From: Paracoccaceae bacterium
GTDB taxonomy: Bacteria; Pseudomonadota; Alphaproteobacteria; Rhodobacterales; Rhodobacteraceae
Assembly (NCBI GenBank): GCA_021741245.1
Contig: JAIOYF010000011.1
Location: 1 to 64,000 of the forward strand
Direction of reading: 5' to 3'
DNA: 64,000 bases
Made by a program: the position numbers and the translations under genes. The notes under the pieces are model-generated. The model saw nothing but the letters and a program-made list of their open reading frames with translations, was not told the DNA's origin and searched no databases. Shown here in pieces: positions 9,294-18,140 of the stretch (position 1 is its first letter; every line of letters starts with the position of its first letter).

Positions 9294-9377
9294 GGGATTC
9301 TCCCTTTGTTCGCTGATTACCCTTTCTAAAGGAATCAGCCCTAAGAACTGATGAAGGTGTTCGAGGGAGAAGCCCCG
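9294..9377. promoter_or_regulatory. Divergent fliI / flgB promoter region with hairpin
   Basis: The 84-bp gap between divergent fliI and flgB contains an inverted repeat at 9313-9338: outer arms CTGATT and AATCAG, inner arms CCTTT and AAAGG, with a 2-nt bulge. It could be an operator shared by both operons or a hairpin in the fliI leader. Confidence 0.5.
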
Positions 9378-9764
9378 ATGTTTGAAAAACTTGAGTTGAC
9401 CAGAATGGCACAGTCGCTTGCAGCCCATGCAGGCAACAGGTTGGGCGTGATTGCCCGGAATGTCGCCAATGCCGACACACCCGGATTTCAGGCTATGGAT
9501 GTGAAGGATTTCGCCAGCGTTTATGAGGGGAGCATTGCTTTTCCCATGCAGGCCACCCGCCCTGGCCACCTGACAGACCGCACCGGCGACACTGCTTCAG
9601 GTCTGATCCATTCCGGCTCTGGCATGGCACCCAATGGCAACGATGTCTCGCTTGATATGCAGATGATGAAGGCGGTTGAGGCACGGCAAAGCCATGAAAT
9701 GGCTCTTGCGGTCTATCGCAGCACCTCTGGGATCATCCGCGCCAGTCTTGGCCGAAATGGATAG
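9378..9764 (+). CDS. flgB: Flagellar rod protein FlgB
   Basis: 128 aa. FlgB is the proximal rod subunit. The family signature NRLGVIARNVANADTPGF lies near residues 20-40, and the C-terminal helix ends with MALAVYRSTSGIIRASLGR. The ATG at 9378 is chosen over 9351 because GAGGGAGAAG sits 5-15 bases upstream. First gene of the rightward rod/basal-body operon flgB-flgC-fliE-fliQ-flgF-flgG-flgA-flgH-fliL. Confidence 0.93.
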   Translation: MFEKLELTRMAQSLAAHAGNRLGVIARNVANADTPGFQAMDVKDFASVYEGSIAFPMQATRPGHLTDRTGDTASGLIHSGSGMAPNGNDVSLDMQMMKAVEARQSHEMALAVYRSTSGIIRASLGRNG

Positions 9765-9774
9765 GGGATAGACC

Positions 9775-10155
9775 ATGAGCGATCTGTTAAAGTCCCTTAC
9801 CCTCTCGGCCTCCGGCATGCAGGCACAGGCCAGTCGCCTCAGGCATGTGTCGGAAAACATCGCCAATGCCGATACGCCCGGCTACCACCGCAAAATGGTC
9901 TCGTTTCGCGAGGTGATGGACAGTGGCTCCGTTGTCACCGGCCCTGTGCGGCTGGACCAAAGCGAATTGCAGAAAATCCACGATCCCGGCCATCCTTTGG
10001 CCGACGATACCGGTCACTACGATGGATCGAATGTCGATCTGGTGGTCGAAATCGCTGACGCGCGCGAAGCGCAGCGCAGCTATGAGGCGAACCTCAAACT
10101 CTTCGATCAGGCCCGTCAAATGACGCAAAGCCTGTTCGATCTCATCCGTCGTTAG
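9775..10155 (+). CDS. flgC: Flagellar rod protein FlgC
   Basis: 126 aa. Proximal rod subunit. The N-terminal SGMQAQASRLRHVSENIANADTPGYHRK motif and the C-terminal DAREAQRSYEANLKLFDQARQMTQSLFDLI helix are typical of FlgC. It lies 10 bp after flgB and 11 bp before fliE. Confidence 0.95.
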   Translation: MSDLLKSLTLSASGMQAQASRLRHVSENIANADTPGYHRKMVSFREVMDSGSVVTGPVRLDQSELQKIHDPGHPLADDTGHYDGSNVDLVVEIADAREAQRSYEANLKLFDQARQMTQSLFDLIRR

Positions 10156-10166
10156 GGAGATCCAGA

Positions 10167-10457
10167 ATGGATATCAAGAAGTCCCTGGCCGCTCAGGCCT
10201 ATGCACAAACACGGTCGGCAGCCCCCCCTTCGGGGTTGCCGAATTCCGCCGAGGAAGGCGCCGCGCGGTTTCTGGGCAGTTTTGCCGAAACCCTGACGCG
10301 TGGCGAAGAAACTGCCCGGTCTGCCATGACCGGCGGCGCAGACCCCCATGCCTTGGTTGAGGCGCTGGCCTCGTCCCAAACAGCCGTCGAAACCGTGGTG
10401 ACGGTGCGCGACCGCGTGGTTGAAGCTTATCAGGAAATCCTGAGGATGCCGGTGTGA
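10167..10457 (+). CDS. fliE: Flagellar hook-basal body protein FliE
   Basis: 96 aa. FliE joins the MS ring to the rod. The conserved C-terminal half reads FLGSFAETLTRGEETARSAMTGGADPHALVEALASSQTAVETVVTVRDRVVEAYQEILRMPV, recognisable as FliE by its VRDRVVEAYQEILRMPV end. Overlaps the GTG start of fliQ by 4 bp. Confidence 0.93.
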   Translation: MDIKKSLAAQAYAQTRSAAPPSGLPNSAEEGAARFLGSFAETLTRGEETARSAMTGGADPHALVEALASSQTAVETVVTVRDRVVEAYQEILRMPV

Positions 10458-10732
10458 CCCAAGCCATCAGCGAAGGCGTCATCTTCGACATCTTGCGCCA
10501 AGGGCTTTGGATCGCCGTAACCATTTCCGCCCCAATGCTGATCACGGCCTTGGTGGCGGGGGTGACGGTGGGCCTGTTTCAGGCCCTCACCTCGGTTCAG
10601 GAAATGACCCTGACCTTTGTGCCAAAAGTCGGGGCCATGCTGCTCATCTTCTGGGTCTCGATGAGTTTCATGACCTCCACCCTCGTCACCTTTTTCACCG
10701 ACGGGATCATCCCGTTGATCGAAGGAAACTAA
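10454..10732 (+). CDS. fliQ: Flagellar export gate protein FliQ
   Basis: 92 aa, GTG start. Two transmembrane helices (about residues 15-40 and 53-78) with the FliQ/SctS pattern GLFQALTSVQEMTLTFVPK between them. Inner-membrane component of the export gate with FliR. Notably placed inside the rod operon while fliR, flhA and flhB are in the opposite-strand group at 14-18 kb. No fliP is seen in the window. Confidence 0.93.
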   Translation: MTQAISEGVIFDILRQGLWIAVTISAPMLITALVAGVTVGLFQALTSVQEMTLTFVPKVGAMLLIFWVSMSFMTSTLVTFFTDGIIPLIEGN

Positions 10733-10733
10733 G

Positions 10734-11444
10734 ATGGAAACCCCCGGCTATACGACGCTCACCCGGCAATCCGGTTTGATGCGGGAAATGCAGGTCATTG
10801 CCCATAACATCGCCAATGCCTCCACCACCGGATTCCGGCGCGAAGGCGTTGTTTTCTCGGAATTCGTGGCCCGACTTGGGGATGAGCCTTCACTATCCAT
10901 GGCCGATGGAAATGCCCGCTTGGTTGACCTGAGCCAAGCCGGTTTGACGCAGACCGGCGGCACCTACGATCTGGGAATTCAGGGGGAAGGGTTCTTTCTG
11001 ATTGCCACCCCCGATGGCGAACGTCTGACGCGGGCCGGCAGCTTTACCCCCTCGGCCGAAGGTTCTCTGGTCACCCCAGACGGTCACGCACTGCTGGATG
11101 CCGGGGGCGCCCCTGTTGCGGTGCCCGTGGGCGCGCGAACGGTGGCCATTTCTTCGGATGGCACGATGTCGGCCGATGGCACCCCCGTGGCCCAGATCGG
11201 CCTGTGGCAACCCGCCGATCCCATAAGCCTGCGCCATCAGGCGGGCACCCTGTTTTCCGCTGATGCTTTGGAACCGGCCGAGGCCGCCGTGCTGCGCCAA
11301 GGCTTTTTGGAGGAGAGCAACGTCCAACCCATCGCCGAGATCGCGCGCATGATCGAAGTGCAGCGCGCCTATGAGATGGGTCAAAAATTCCTCGATGCCG
11401 AAGATCAGCGGCAGCGCGGCGTCATTCAGACACTTGGCCGATAG
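10734..11444 (+). CDS. flgF: Flagellar rod protein FlgF
   Basis: 236 aa. Rod subunit with the N-terminal SGLMREMQVIAHNIANASTTGFRREGVVFSEF motif and the C-terminal GFLEESNVQPIAEIARMIEVQRAYEMGQKFLDAEDQRQR helix. The Ser/Thr-Gly-Phe form of the N-terminal motif and length separate it from the longer FlgG that follows 9 bp later. Confidence 0.93.
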   Translation: METPGYTTLTRQSGLMREMQVIAHNIANASTTGFRREGVVFSEFVARLGDEPSLSMADGNARLVDLSQAGLTQTGGTYDLGIQGEGFFLIATPDGERLTRAGSFTPSAEGSLVTPDGHALLDAGGAPVAVPVGARTVAISSDGTMSADGTPVAQIGLWQPADPISLRHQAGTLFSADALEPAEAAVLRQGFLEESNVQPIAEIARMIEVQRAYEMGQKFLDAEDQRQRGVIQTLGR

Positions 11445-11453
11445 GAGCGTTTC

Positions 11454-12239
11454 ATGAAAGCCCTACAGATCGCAGCGACTGGAATGAGCGCGCAGCAGAT
11501 GCGCGTCGACGTCATCTCCAACAACCTCGCGAATATGTCGACCACTGGCTACAACGCCCGCCGCGCCGACTTTGCTGACCTTCATTACCAGCAAATCGCC
11601 CGGCCCGGATCGGTGACAGCAGCGGATGGAACGATGCTGCCCACGGGCGTGCAGCTTGGCCTTGGCGTCCGGCCCTCGGCGATTTCGGTCATGCTGGCGC
11701 AGGGCTCTCTGACCCAGACCAATGGCGATCTGGATGTCGCGATTGAAGGGCGCGGCTATCTGGAGGTGACGATGCCGGGCGGCAGCGCGGGCTATACCCG
11801 TGATGGCGCACTCAAGCGGACAGGTGATGGCTTGATCGTCAACTCCGAAGGCTATCAGGTGGCCCCCGGGATCACCATTCCCTCTGACGCCCGTTCGCTT
11901 GCCGTCAACGCCGATGGCGAGGTCTATGCCTATTTCGCCGACCGCGTCGAACCCGAGCTCCTTGGTCAGATGTCCCTTATCGGCTTTACGAATGAAAAGG
12001 GGCTTGAGGCCGTGGGCTCGAACCTTTTTCTTGAGACGGAGGCATCGGGCCCACCCGTGCAGGGCACACCGGGGCAAGAGGGTTTGGGCACTTTGCGGCA
12101 GGGTTACCTGGAAGAAAGCTCCGTCGATGCGGTGCGCGAGGTGACAGAACTGATCAAGGCCCAGCGTGCATATGAGTTGAACGCAAAGGTGATCACGGCG
12201 GCCGATCAGATGTTGTCAGCCACCACACAGGTGCGCTGA
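11454..12239 (+). CDS. flgG: Flagellar distal rod protein FlgG
   Basis: 261 aa, the usual FlgG length. The N terminus MKALQIAATGMSAQQMRVDVISNNLANMSTTGY and the C terminus LEESSVDAVREVTELIKAQRAYELNAKVITAADQMLSATTQVR are canonical. Its stop overlaps the flgA start by one base. Confidence 0.96.
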   Translation: MKALQIAATGMSAQQMRVDVISNNLANMSTTGYNARRADFADLHYQQIARPGSVTAADGTMLPTGVQLGLGVRPSAISVMLAQGSLTQTNGDLDVAIEGRGYLEVTMPGGSAGYTRDGALKRTGDGLIVNSEGYQVAPGITIPSDARSLAVNADGEVYAYFADRVEPELLGQMSLIGFTNEKGLEAVGSNLFLETEASGPPVQGTPGQEGLGTLRQGYLEESSVDAVREVTELIKAQRAYELNAKVITAADQMLSATTQVR

Positions 12240-12673
12240 TGCGGTGGGTCCTGATTGGCCTTTTGATCTTGCCCGCCTTTGCGAATGCGGCCCTCGCCGA
12301 TGCCCTTGTCACCACCCGCGTCATCAAGGCAGGGACGATCATCCAACCAGATGACCTGACGGTGGTTAAGGCCGATATTCCCGGGGCAATTTCAGACCTG
12401 CTGACCGTCGCCGGGCAAGAGGCGCGCGTTGCCATCTACCCGGGCCGTCCCATTAGGTCGGATCAGCTTGGCCCCCCGGCCGTCGTGGACCGTAATCAGG
12501 TTGTTTCTCTTGGCTATATCGTGGGCGGCCTCTCCATCACGACAGAAGGCCGCGCCTTGGTACGCGGTGGTGTCGGTGACGTGATCCGCGTCCTCAACCT
12601 GTCATCTCGCAATACGGTTCTGGGGCAGGTTATGCCCGACGGCTCCGTCCGTGTAGGCCCCCCACAAGGATAA
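12239..12673 (+). CDS. flgA: Flagellar P-ring assembly chaperone FlgA
   Basis: 144 aa. Periplasmic chaperone for P-ring (FlgI) assembly. Signal peptide at residues 1-20 (WVLIGLLILPAFANAALA). The SAF-type domain follows: VTTRVIKAGTIIQPDDLTVVKADIPGA, ARVAIYPGRPIRSDQLGPPAVVDRNQVV, and C-terminal SSRNTVLGQVMPDGSVRVGP. Shorter than enterobacterial FlgA, as common in alphaproteobacteria. flgI itself is not in the window. Confidence 0.92.
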   Translation: MRWVLIGLLILPAFANAALADALVTTRVIKAGTIIQPDDLTVVKADIPGAISDLLTVAGQEARVAIYPGRPIRSDQLGPPAVVDRNQVVSLGYIVGGLSITTEGRALVRGGVGDVIRVLNLSSRNTVLGQVMPDGSVRVGPPQG

Positions 12674-12677
12674 TGAA

Positions 12678-13397
12678 ATGAGAACACCCCTGCTTGCCCT
12701 GATCCTGGTGACCGGCTGTGGTCGGTTGGATCAGGTCGGAAAAGCCCCCGATTTCAGCCCACTAGAGGGCAGCTATCAGCACCATGCGATGTACTCTTCC
12801 CCCATGCCAGAGCAAACAGATCCCAATGATCCGTCAGATGCATCCTCGCTGTGGACAGCAAACCGGGCGTCCCTTTTGGGGGATCGCCGCGCCGGGCACA
12901 GCGGCGATATCCTGACCGTTGTGATCGAGATCAACGACAGTGCGCAGATCTCCAATTCTTCGGGGCGGTCACGGACGGGAAGCCAATCGATGGGCATTTC
13001 CTCCCTGTTTGGAATTCCGCAACGTCTGGATCAAAAACTGCCTGAGGGTGCCTCGATGGCCGAGGCGGTTGCCACGGACTCAAGCTCAACTTTCTCTGGC
13101 AACGGCTCCGTCGCGCGGAACGAAAAGCTGACATTGCGGGTCGCGGCGACGGTGGTCGAGGAATTGCCGAACGGCGTCTTGCGGATTGAGGGGCAGCAAG
13201 AGGTTCGCGTGAATTTCGAACTTCGCGAGTTGATCGTCACGGGCTATGTTCGCCCTGCGGATGTGTCGCGGCAGAATGAAATCACTTATGACAAAATAGC
13301 CGGGGCCAGGATTTCCTATGGTGGGCGCGGCCAGATCACCGATGTGCAACAGCCACGTTATGGCCAGCAGATCACCGACATCCTCTTGCCATTCTGA
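12678..13397 (+). CDS. flgH: Flagellar L-ring protein FlgH
   Basis: 239 aa. Outer-membrane L-ring lipoprotein; the lipobox-like LALILVTGCGRL places the lipidated Cys at residue 14. The body carries the FlgH pattern LWTANRASLLGDRRAGHSGDILTVVIEINDSAQISNSSGRSR and the end SYGGRGQITDVQQPRYGQQITDILLPF. Confidence 0.95.
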   Translation: MRTPLLALILVTGCGRLDQVGKAPDFSPLEGSYQHHAMYSSPMPEQTDPNDPSDASSLWTANRASLLGDRRAGHSGDILTVVIEINDSAQISNSSGRSRTGSQSMGISSLFGIPQRLDQKLPEGASMAEAVATDSSSTFSGNGSVARNEKLTLRVAATVVEELPNGVLRIEGQQEVRVNFELRELIVTGYVRPADVSRQNEITYDKIAGARISYGGRGQITDVQQPRYGQQITDILLPF

Positions 13398-13402
13398 GCG
13401 CC

Positions 13403-13864
13403 ATGATCCGCAAACTCCTTCCCCTTGTCCTTGCCTTGATCGGCCTTGGCGCCGGTGCCGGTGCCGGACTTTTCCTGCGCCCTGCCCCAGATCCTGACCC
13501 TGCAGCAGAAGAGGTGGCGGCCCCGGTCGATCCGGCCTTGGTTCCAGATTATGTCAAGCTTTCCAATCAGTTCGTGGTGCCCTTGGTGGAGAAGGACCGC
13601 ATCACGGCGATGGTGATCCTGACCCTGTCGCTGGAGGTCAAGCAAGGCACCTCGGAACAGGTCTATGCACGGGAGCCAAAATTGCGGGACGCATTCTTGC
13701 AGCTTTTGTTCGATCACGCCAATACGGGCGGCTTTCGCGGCTCCTTCACCGATGCCGCAAATCTTGTCATCTTGCGCGAGGGCCTGCGCGAGATTGCCCA
13801 AAAACTGCTTGGTGACAGTGTGACGGATGTCTTGATAACCGATATCGTTCGCCAAGACAGCTAG
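13403..13864 (+). CDS. fliL: Flagellar basal body-associated protein FliL
   Basis: 153 aa. One N-terminal transmembrane segment (KLLPLVLALIGLGAGAGAGLFL) followed by a periplasmic domain with YVKLSNQFVVPLVEKDRITAMVILTLSLEV. The length and single-pass topology fit FliL, which supports stator function. Last gene of the flgB-fliL operon; it converges with the next gene, 3 bp apart. Confidence 0.85.
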   Translation: MIRKLLPLVLALIGLGAGAGAGLFLRPAPDPDPAAEEVAAPVDPALVPDYVKLSNQFVVPLVEKDRITAMVILTLSLEVKQGTSEQVYAREPKLRDAFLQLLFDHANTGGFRGSFTDAANLVILREGLREIAQKLLGDSVTDVLITDIVRQDS

Positions 13865-13867
13865 CCG

Positions 13868-14197
13868 CTACTTTTTCCCCAGCAATGACTGCACGACTTG
13901 GGCGCGGCCAAAGGCCTTTTGCGCCGCGTCCCGTGCGATGATCCAACTTGCGGTGTCCCGGGCCAGTTGTTGGTTGAGGACAATGCGCCTGTTTGAGGTC
14001 CACAGGCCATAGCGTTCCACGACCAAAGCCACCGCCGCAGGGCCAAGGTCCGCTGGCTGTGATGTCTGGTCCAAGGCCCGCAGCAGCGCTTCGGTTCTGG
14101 CCTTTTGGGACTGCGCTTTGCTCAGTTGGGCAATATCGCGGTCGCTCAGCATATCGGCAATCTGCTTCAAGGCCCGCAGGCGCGCGGCGTCGTTCAT
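13868..14197 (-). CDS. Small helical protein downstream of flhB
   Basis: 109 aa, almost wholly helical (LRALKQIADMLSDRDIAQLSKAQSQKARTEALLRALDQTSQ ... WIIARDAAQKAFGRAQVVQSLL). It overlaps flhB by 4 bp and ends the flhA-fliR-flhB transcript. The position and coiled-coil character suggest a FliJ-like export chaperone, since no other fliJ is seen, but no diagnostic motif was found. Confidence 0.65.
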   Translation of the reverse strand: MNDAARLRALKQIADMLSDRDIAQLSKAQSQKARTEALLRALDQTSQPADLGPAAVALVVERYGLWTSNRRIVLNQQLARDTASWIIARDAAQKAFGRAQVVQSLLGKK

Positions 14198-15282
14198 CTC
14201 AGGCTTCCCTTCGCGCGTTTGCGCATGGCTTCTGCAAATCGGATGGCTGCGGCCACTGCACGATAATGATCGGGGCGGATCGACTTTCCCAGATCAACAC
14301 TGGCATGGATCGCGCGGGCCGTTGGCGGATCGGAATGAATTGGCACGCCATGTTCGGCTGCGCGCTCCCGGATCTTCCGGGCGACTTCATCCACGCCTTT
14401 GGCGACAAGAAGAGGAGCCGACCGCGCCCCGCGCTGCCATTTCAGGGCCACTGCATAGTGCGTTGGGTTGACGATCACGACATTGGCCTTTTCAACCTCG
14501 GCCAACATCTGGTTCATCGCGATCTCTTGGCCACGCTGACGGCGTTGCGCCTTGGTATGGGGATCGCCCTCGCTATCCTTCATTTCATCCAGCATTTCTT
14601 GGCGAGACATGCGATTGCGCTGCATCAACGCATGGCGCTGCCACAGAAAATCAAGGGCGCCAATCGCAAAGGTCATGACGATCACGATTGCCAGAAACCC
14701 GCCCAGCAGCCCAAAAAGCGAGAGGATCCCAAGTCGAGGGTCCGTTGCAGCAGAGGCCAGAATGGTTTCGGAATTGCTTACCAAGAAATAGGCAAGCACG
14801 ATCGACACAAGGACCATTTTGACAAAGCTCTTGGCGAACTCAAACAGACCCTCGGCACCGAACTTCTGTTTGGCCATCGAAAGCGGGGATATGCGCGAAA
14901 GCTTTGGCTTCAGCTTGTCCGGGGCAAAGACAATGCCCCGCTGCGCCAAAAGCGCCCCAAGGCTGCAGACGGCGGGCACCACAAGGAATAAGGTCAGGGG
15001 CAAGATTGTGGAGATGAGCAACCCACCCACCACTGGGTGCGCGCCCGTGCCAGCCAGCAGTGCCAAGTCGGGGGCCTGATCCAACATCACAACGCCGGTC
15101 GAGGCGGCTGTCGTGACAACGCCGCCGCCCATAAGTGCCGCGATCATCAGCCCGCTATAGGCCGCCGCCGCAGATAGTTCTGTCGATTTAGCGATATCGC
15201 CCTGGCGGCGCGCATCATCGAGCTTTTTTTGCGAGGGGGCGTGCTCCTTGTCGCCCGGACTTTTCTCGTCTGACCCGCTCAT
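14194..15282 (-). CDS. flhB: Flagellar export gate protein FlhB
   Basis: 362 aa. Four membrane helices in the N-terminal ~215 residues, then the cytoplasmic switch domain with the autocleavage site NPTH in VVIVNPTHYAVALKWQRG. FlhB controls the export switch from hook to filament substrates together with FliK. Starts with the typical SEEKS-like GSDEKSPGDKEHAPSQKKLDDARRQGDIAKSTEL segment. Confidence 0.96.
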   Translation of the reverse strand: MSGSDEKSPGDKEHAPSQKKLDDARRQGDIAKSTELSAAAAYSGLMIAALMGGGVVTTAASTGVVMLDQAPDLALLAGTGAHPVVGGLLISTILPLTLFLVVPAVCSLGALLAQRGIVFAPDKLKPKLSRISPLSMAKQKFGAEGLFEFAKSFVKMVLVSIVLAYFLVSNSETILASAATDPRLGILSLFGLLGGFLAIVIVMTFAIGALDFLWQRHALMQRNRMSRQEMLDEMKDSEGDPHTKAQRRQRGQEIAMNQMLAEVEKANVVIVNPTHYAVALKWQRGARSAPLLVAKGVDEVARKIRERAAEHGVPIHSDPPTARAIHASVDLGKSIRPDHYRAVAAAIRFAEAMRKRAKGSLR

Positions 15283-15291
15283 CGCATCACC

Positions 15292-16062
15292 TTAAGGAAG
15301 GGTCACGAAAGGTGCGGCCAGAAAGTTGTTCATGGCACCAAGCCAGACCACCAAGGCCAAAGGGCAGACCAGCGCAAGAAGGACGAGCCCCCCGAGGCTA
15401 AGCGCCGGGGCACCCACCAACGAGACCATAAGTTGCGGCATGGCGCGATTTATGACCCCGAGGGCCACGTTGTAAAGCAAGGAGGCGATGACAAAAGGCA
15501 TCGCAATCATAAAGGCCAGCGAAAAGGCATTGGCCGATTGTGAAATGCTGAGCTGTGCGAGAACAGCAGTTTGGGGCCATTGGCCCGCAGGCATCAGGTC
15601 ATAGGACAGGATCAGATATTCGATTAATCGCAGATGCAGATCGCTTTGCACTGCAAGCGCGAGGCCCGTTACAACCAATAGCTGTGAAATGGCAGGCTGC
15701 GGTTCGGCGCCGCTGGGAAAAAGTTGTGAAAGCGACGTTGCATTGGCCGCGATGGTGCCCGCGGTCATCAAGGCAAGAACAAACAGCCGGATCGATAGGC
15801 CCAGAAACAGGCCGATCATGACCTCGGGAAGGAAACTCTCCTCCAGGGTGGTGCCCTGCAAACCGGTCAGAAGGGTCGGCGCAATCGCTGCGGTGAACAC
15901 AAGGGCGATGATCAAGCGAATCCGTGCTGGAATGGTCTGCTCGCCAAAGGCGGGAAGGGCCGCCATTGCCGCGCCGATGCGCAAGAAAAGGATCGCGGCC
16001 CCTTCGGCTTGTGCCGCAAGGGCCGACTGATACTGGAGGATCAGGTCAAAAAGCTGGTTCAT
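15292..16062 (-). CDS. fliR: Flagellar export gate protein FliR
   Basis: 256 aa, five to six membrane segments. The FliR family pattern is clear: FLRIGAAMAALPAFGEQTIPARIRLIIALVFTAAIAP near the N terminus and LLYNVALGVINRAMPQLMVSLVGAPALSLGGLVLLALV near the end. Lies 9 bp upstream of flhB and overlaps flhA by 4 bp. Confidence 0.95.
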   Translation of the reverse strand: MNQLFDLILQYQSALAAQAEGAAILFLRIGAAMAALPAFGEQTIPARIRLIIALVFTAAIAPTLLTGLQGTTLEESFLPEVMIGLFLGLSIRLFVLALMTAGTIAANATSLSQLFPSGAEPQPAISQLLVVTGLALAVQSDLHLRLIEYLILSYDLMPAGQWPQTAVLAQLSISQSANAFSLAFMIAMPFVIASLLYNVALGVINRAMPQLMVSLVGAPALSLGGLVLLALVCPLALVVWLGAMNNFLAAPFVTLP

Positions 16063-18134
16063 TGGGTCACCAATCCCACAATCGCGGGCCGCGCTTCCAG
16101 CCCGATTTCCTCATAAGACAGGACCGGTGCCGTCAGGCCCTTGGCGGAAAGCACCGTGCGCAAGAACCGCCTGCGCAGGGTTGACGTGACGACGGCGGCG
16201 GAAATTCCGCTTTCCGCAGCCCGGTTCAACCGCTCGGCCAAAAGGCTGGCAAGGCGCGCGAACTGATCCGGCGGAAGGGCGACATCGCGGTGGCCACGCT
16301 CTCCATCCACCTGATAATCCTGAAACGTTCGTTCCCATTCCGGCGCGATCTGAATCAACGGAATCGTCCCATCCCCACGCTTCAGATCAGCCACCAATTG
16401 GAAGCCGATCCTTTGACGCACATGTTCACAGATTGCCTCGGGCGAGGGCATGCCCCGCCCCTCGGCGATGGCTTCAAGGATCAGGGGCAGATTGCGGATG
16501 GAAACGCGCTCCTCGAGCAGCAGGCGCAAGACGGCAAGCAATAGATCGACGGGAACCTTGTCGGGGATCAGCTCATCCAGCAGTTTGCGGTTCGCCTCTG
16601 CACGCGAGGGTTCGGAGACATTCACAAACTCATCCATCAAACGGCGAAGGCTGCGCATCGACAAAAGCCGCGAGAGGTTGGCCCGGATCACCTCCAGCAA
16701 ATGGGTGGCCAGAACCTCGGGCGCGGAAACCACGGTCAGCCCTGAAATTGCCGCCTCCTCTTGCTGATCGGCAAGAATCCAGCGTGCGGGTGTGCCGTAT
16801 ACCGGTTCGGCCACATCAATCCCGTCAGGGGCCGGAACGCCATCGGTCAACAGCACCAAGGCACGCTCAGGCATCAGCCGGTTCGTCACCCGCTCAACCC
16901 CTTGAATGCGGATGCGGTAGGTGCCGTTTGGCAGGCTCGCCTCATCCGTCAGGCGGATTTCCGGCAAGATGACCCCAAAGGAAGACGCCACATGGTTGCG
17001 CATATTGCCAATGCGCCCGTCCAATCCTGTTGCCGGGTCCAAGACCATCGAGACAAGGTCATTGGAGAATTCCAGATGAATCTCATCAAAATCAAGAACA
17101 TCACCAAGCGGGCGCTTGCGCACAGGTTCAGGCACGGTGTCCGGCGCAACCTGTCCTTTGGCATTGCGCTGACTGACCCACCATGAGGTGCCACCCAAAA
17201 CGACGGCCCCAATGATAAAGGGGAAGAACGGCATGCCGGGAACAAGGGCAAACAGCGCCATCAGAAGGGCCACCGTGCCCAGCGCCCCGGGATAGCGACC
17301 AAGCTGCGCAAAAAACGAAATGTCCGCCGCCCCCTTGGAGCCGCCCCGCGCCAACAAGAGCGCCGCCGCGACCGAGATCACGACCGCCGGGATCTGGCTG
17401 ACCAGACCATCGCCAACGGTCAGGATGGCATAGGTTTCAAAGGCACGGCCAATAGGCATGTCATGGACAAACACCCCCATGACCAGCCCCATGATGATGT
17501 TCAAAAGCGTGATCAAAAGCCCCGCCACCGCATCGCCCTTGACGAATTTGGACGCCCCATCAAGCGAGCCGAAAAAGTTCGTCTCAGCCAGTTCACGTTC
17601 GCGCCGCTCTTTCGCTTCGGCATGATCAATGGCACCGGCGGCCATATCCGCGTCAATGGCAAGCTGCCGGCCGGGCATCCCATCCAGCGCAAAGCGGGCC
17701 CCCACCTCGGCCATACGACCGGCACCTTTGGTGATGACCATAAAGTTCACGATCAACAACACGCAAAAAATCACCAGCCCCAACAGCACGTTGCCGCCCA
17801 TGATAAAGCTGGCGAACCCTTCAATCACGGCACCGGCGGCATCGGTTCCAGTATGCCCCTCGCCTATGATCAGCTTGGTCGAGGAGACGTTGAGGGAAAG
17901 CCGGAGCATCAGGGAGGACAACAAGATCGTCGGAAAGGCCGAGAAATCCAAGGGTCGCTCAATGAAAAGGGTGACCGTCAGCATCAAAATGGCCAAGGCG
18001 AAAGACAGGGCCAGACCAAGGTCAAGAACCCAAGAGGGGACTGGCAGCACCATCATCACGATGATGCTCATCAGCGCGAGGGCAAGCAGGATCGTCGGTC
18101 GGAAAAGCTCTGAAATCCGAAAGTTCTGAGGCAT
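16059..18134 (-). CDS. flhA: Flagellar export gate protein FlhA
   Basis: 691 aa. Eight membrane helices in the first ~320 residues with the FHIPEP-type segment around KGAGRMAEVGARFALDGMPGRQLAIDADMAAG, then the large cytoplasmic domain that binds export chaperones (LEVIRANLSRLLSMRSLRRLMDEF, GLEARPAIVGLVTQ end). Full length. Confidence 0.97.
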   Translation of the reverse strand: MPQNFRISELFRPTILLALALMSIIVMMVLPVPSWVLDLGLALSFALAILMLTVTLFIERPLDFSAFPTILLSSLMLRLSLNVSSTKLIIGEGHTGTDAAGAVIEGFASFIMGGNVLLGLVIFCVLLIVNFMVITKGAGRMAEVGARFALDGMPGRQLAIDADMAAGAIDHAEAKERRERELAETNFFGSLDGASKFVKGDAVAGLLITLLNIIMGLVMGVFVHDMPIGRAFETYAILTVGDGLVSQIPAVVISVAAALLLARGGSKGAADISFFAQLGRYPGALGTVALLMALFALVPGMPFFPFIIGAVVLGGTSWWVSQRNAKGQVAPDTVPEPVRKRPLGDVLDFDEIHLEFSNDLVSMVLDPATGLDGRIGNMRNHVASSFGVILPEIRLTDEASLPNGTYRIRIQGVERVTNRLMPERALVLLTDGVPAPDGIDVAEPVYGTPARWILADQQEEAAISGLTVVSAPEVLATHLLEVIRANLSRLLSMRSLRRLMDEFVNVSEPSRAEANRKLLDELIPDKVPVDLLLAVLRLLLEERVSIRNLPLILEAIAEGRGMPSPEAICEHVRQRIGFQLVADLKRGDGTIPLIQIAPEWERTFQDYQVDGERGHRDVALPPDQFARLASLLAERLNRAAESGISAAVVTSTLRRRFLRTVLSAKGLTAPVLSYEEIGLEARPAIVGLVTQ

Positions 18135-18140
18135 GTGCTG

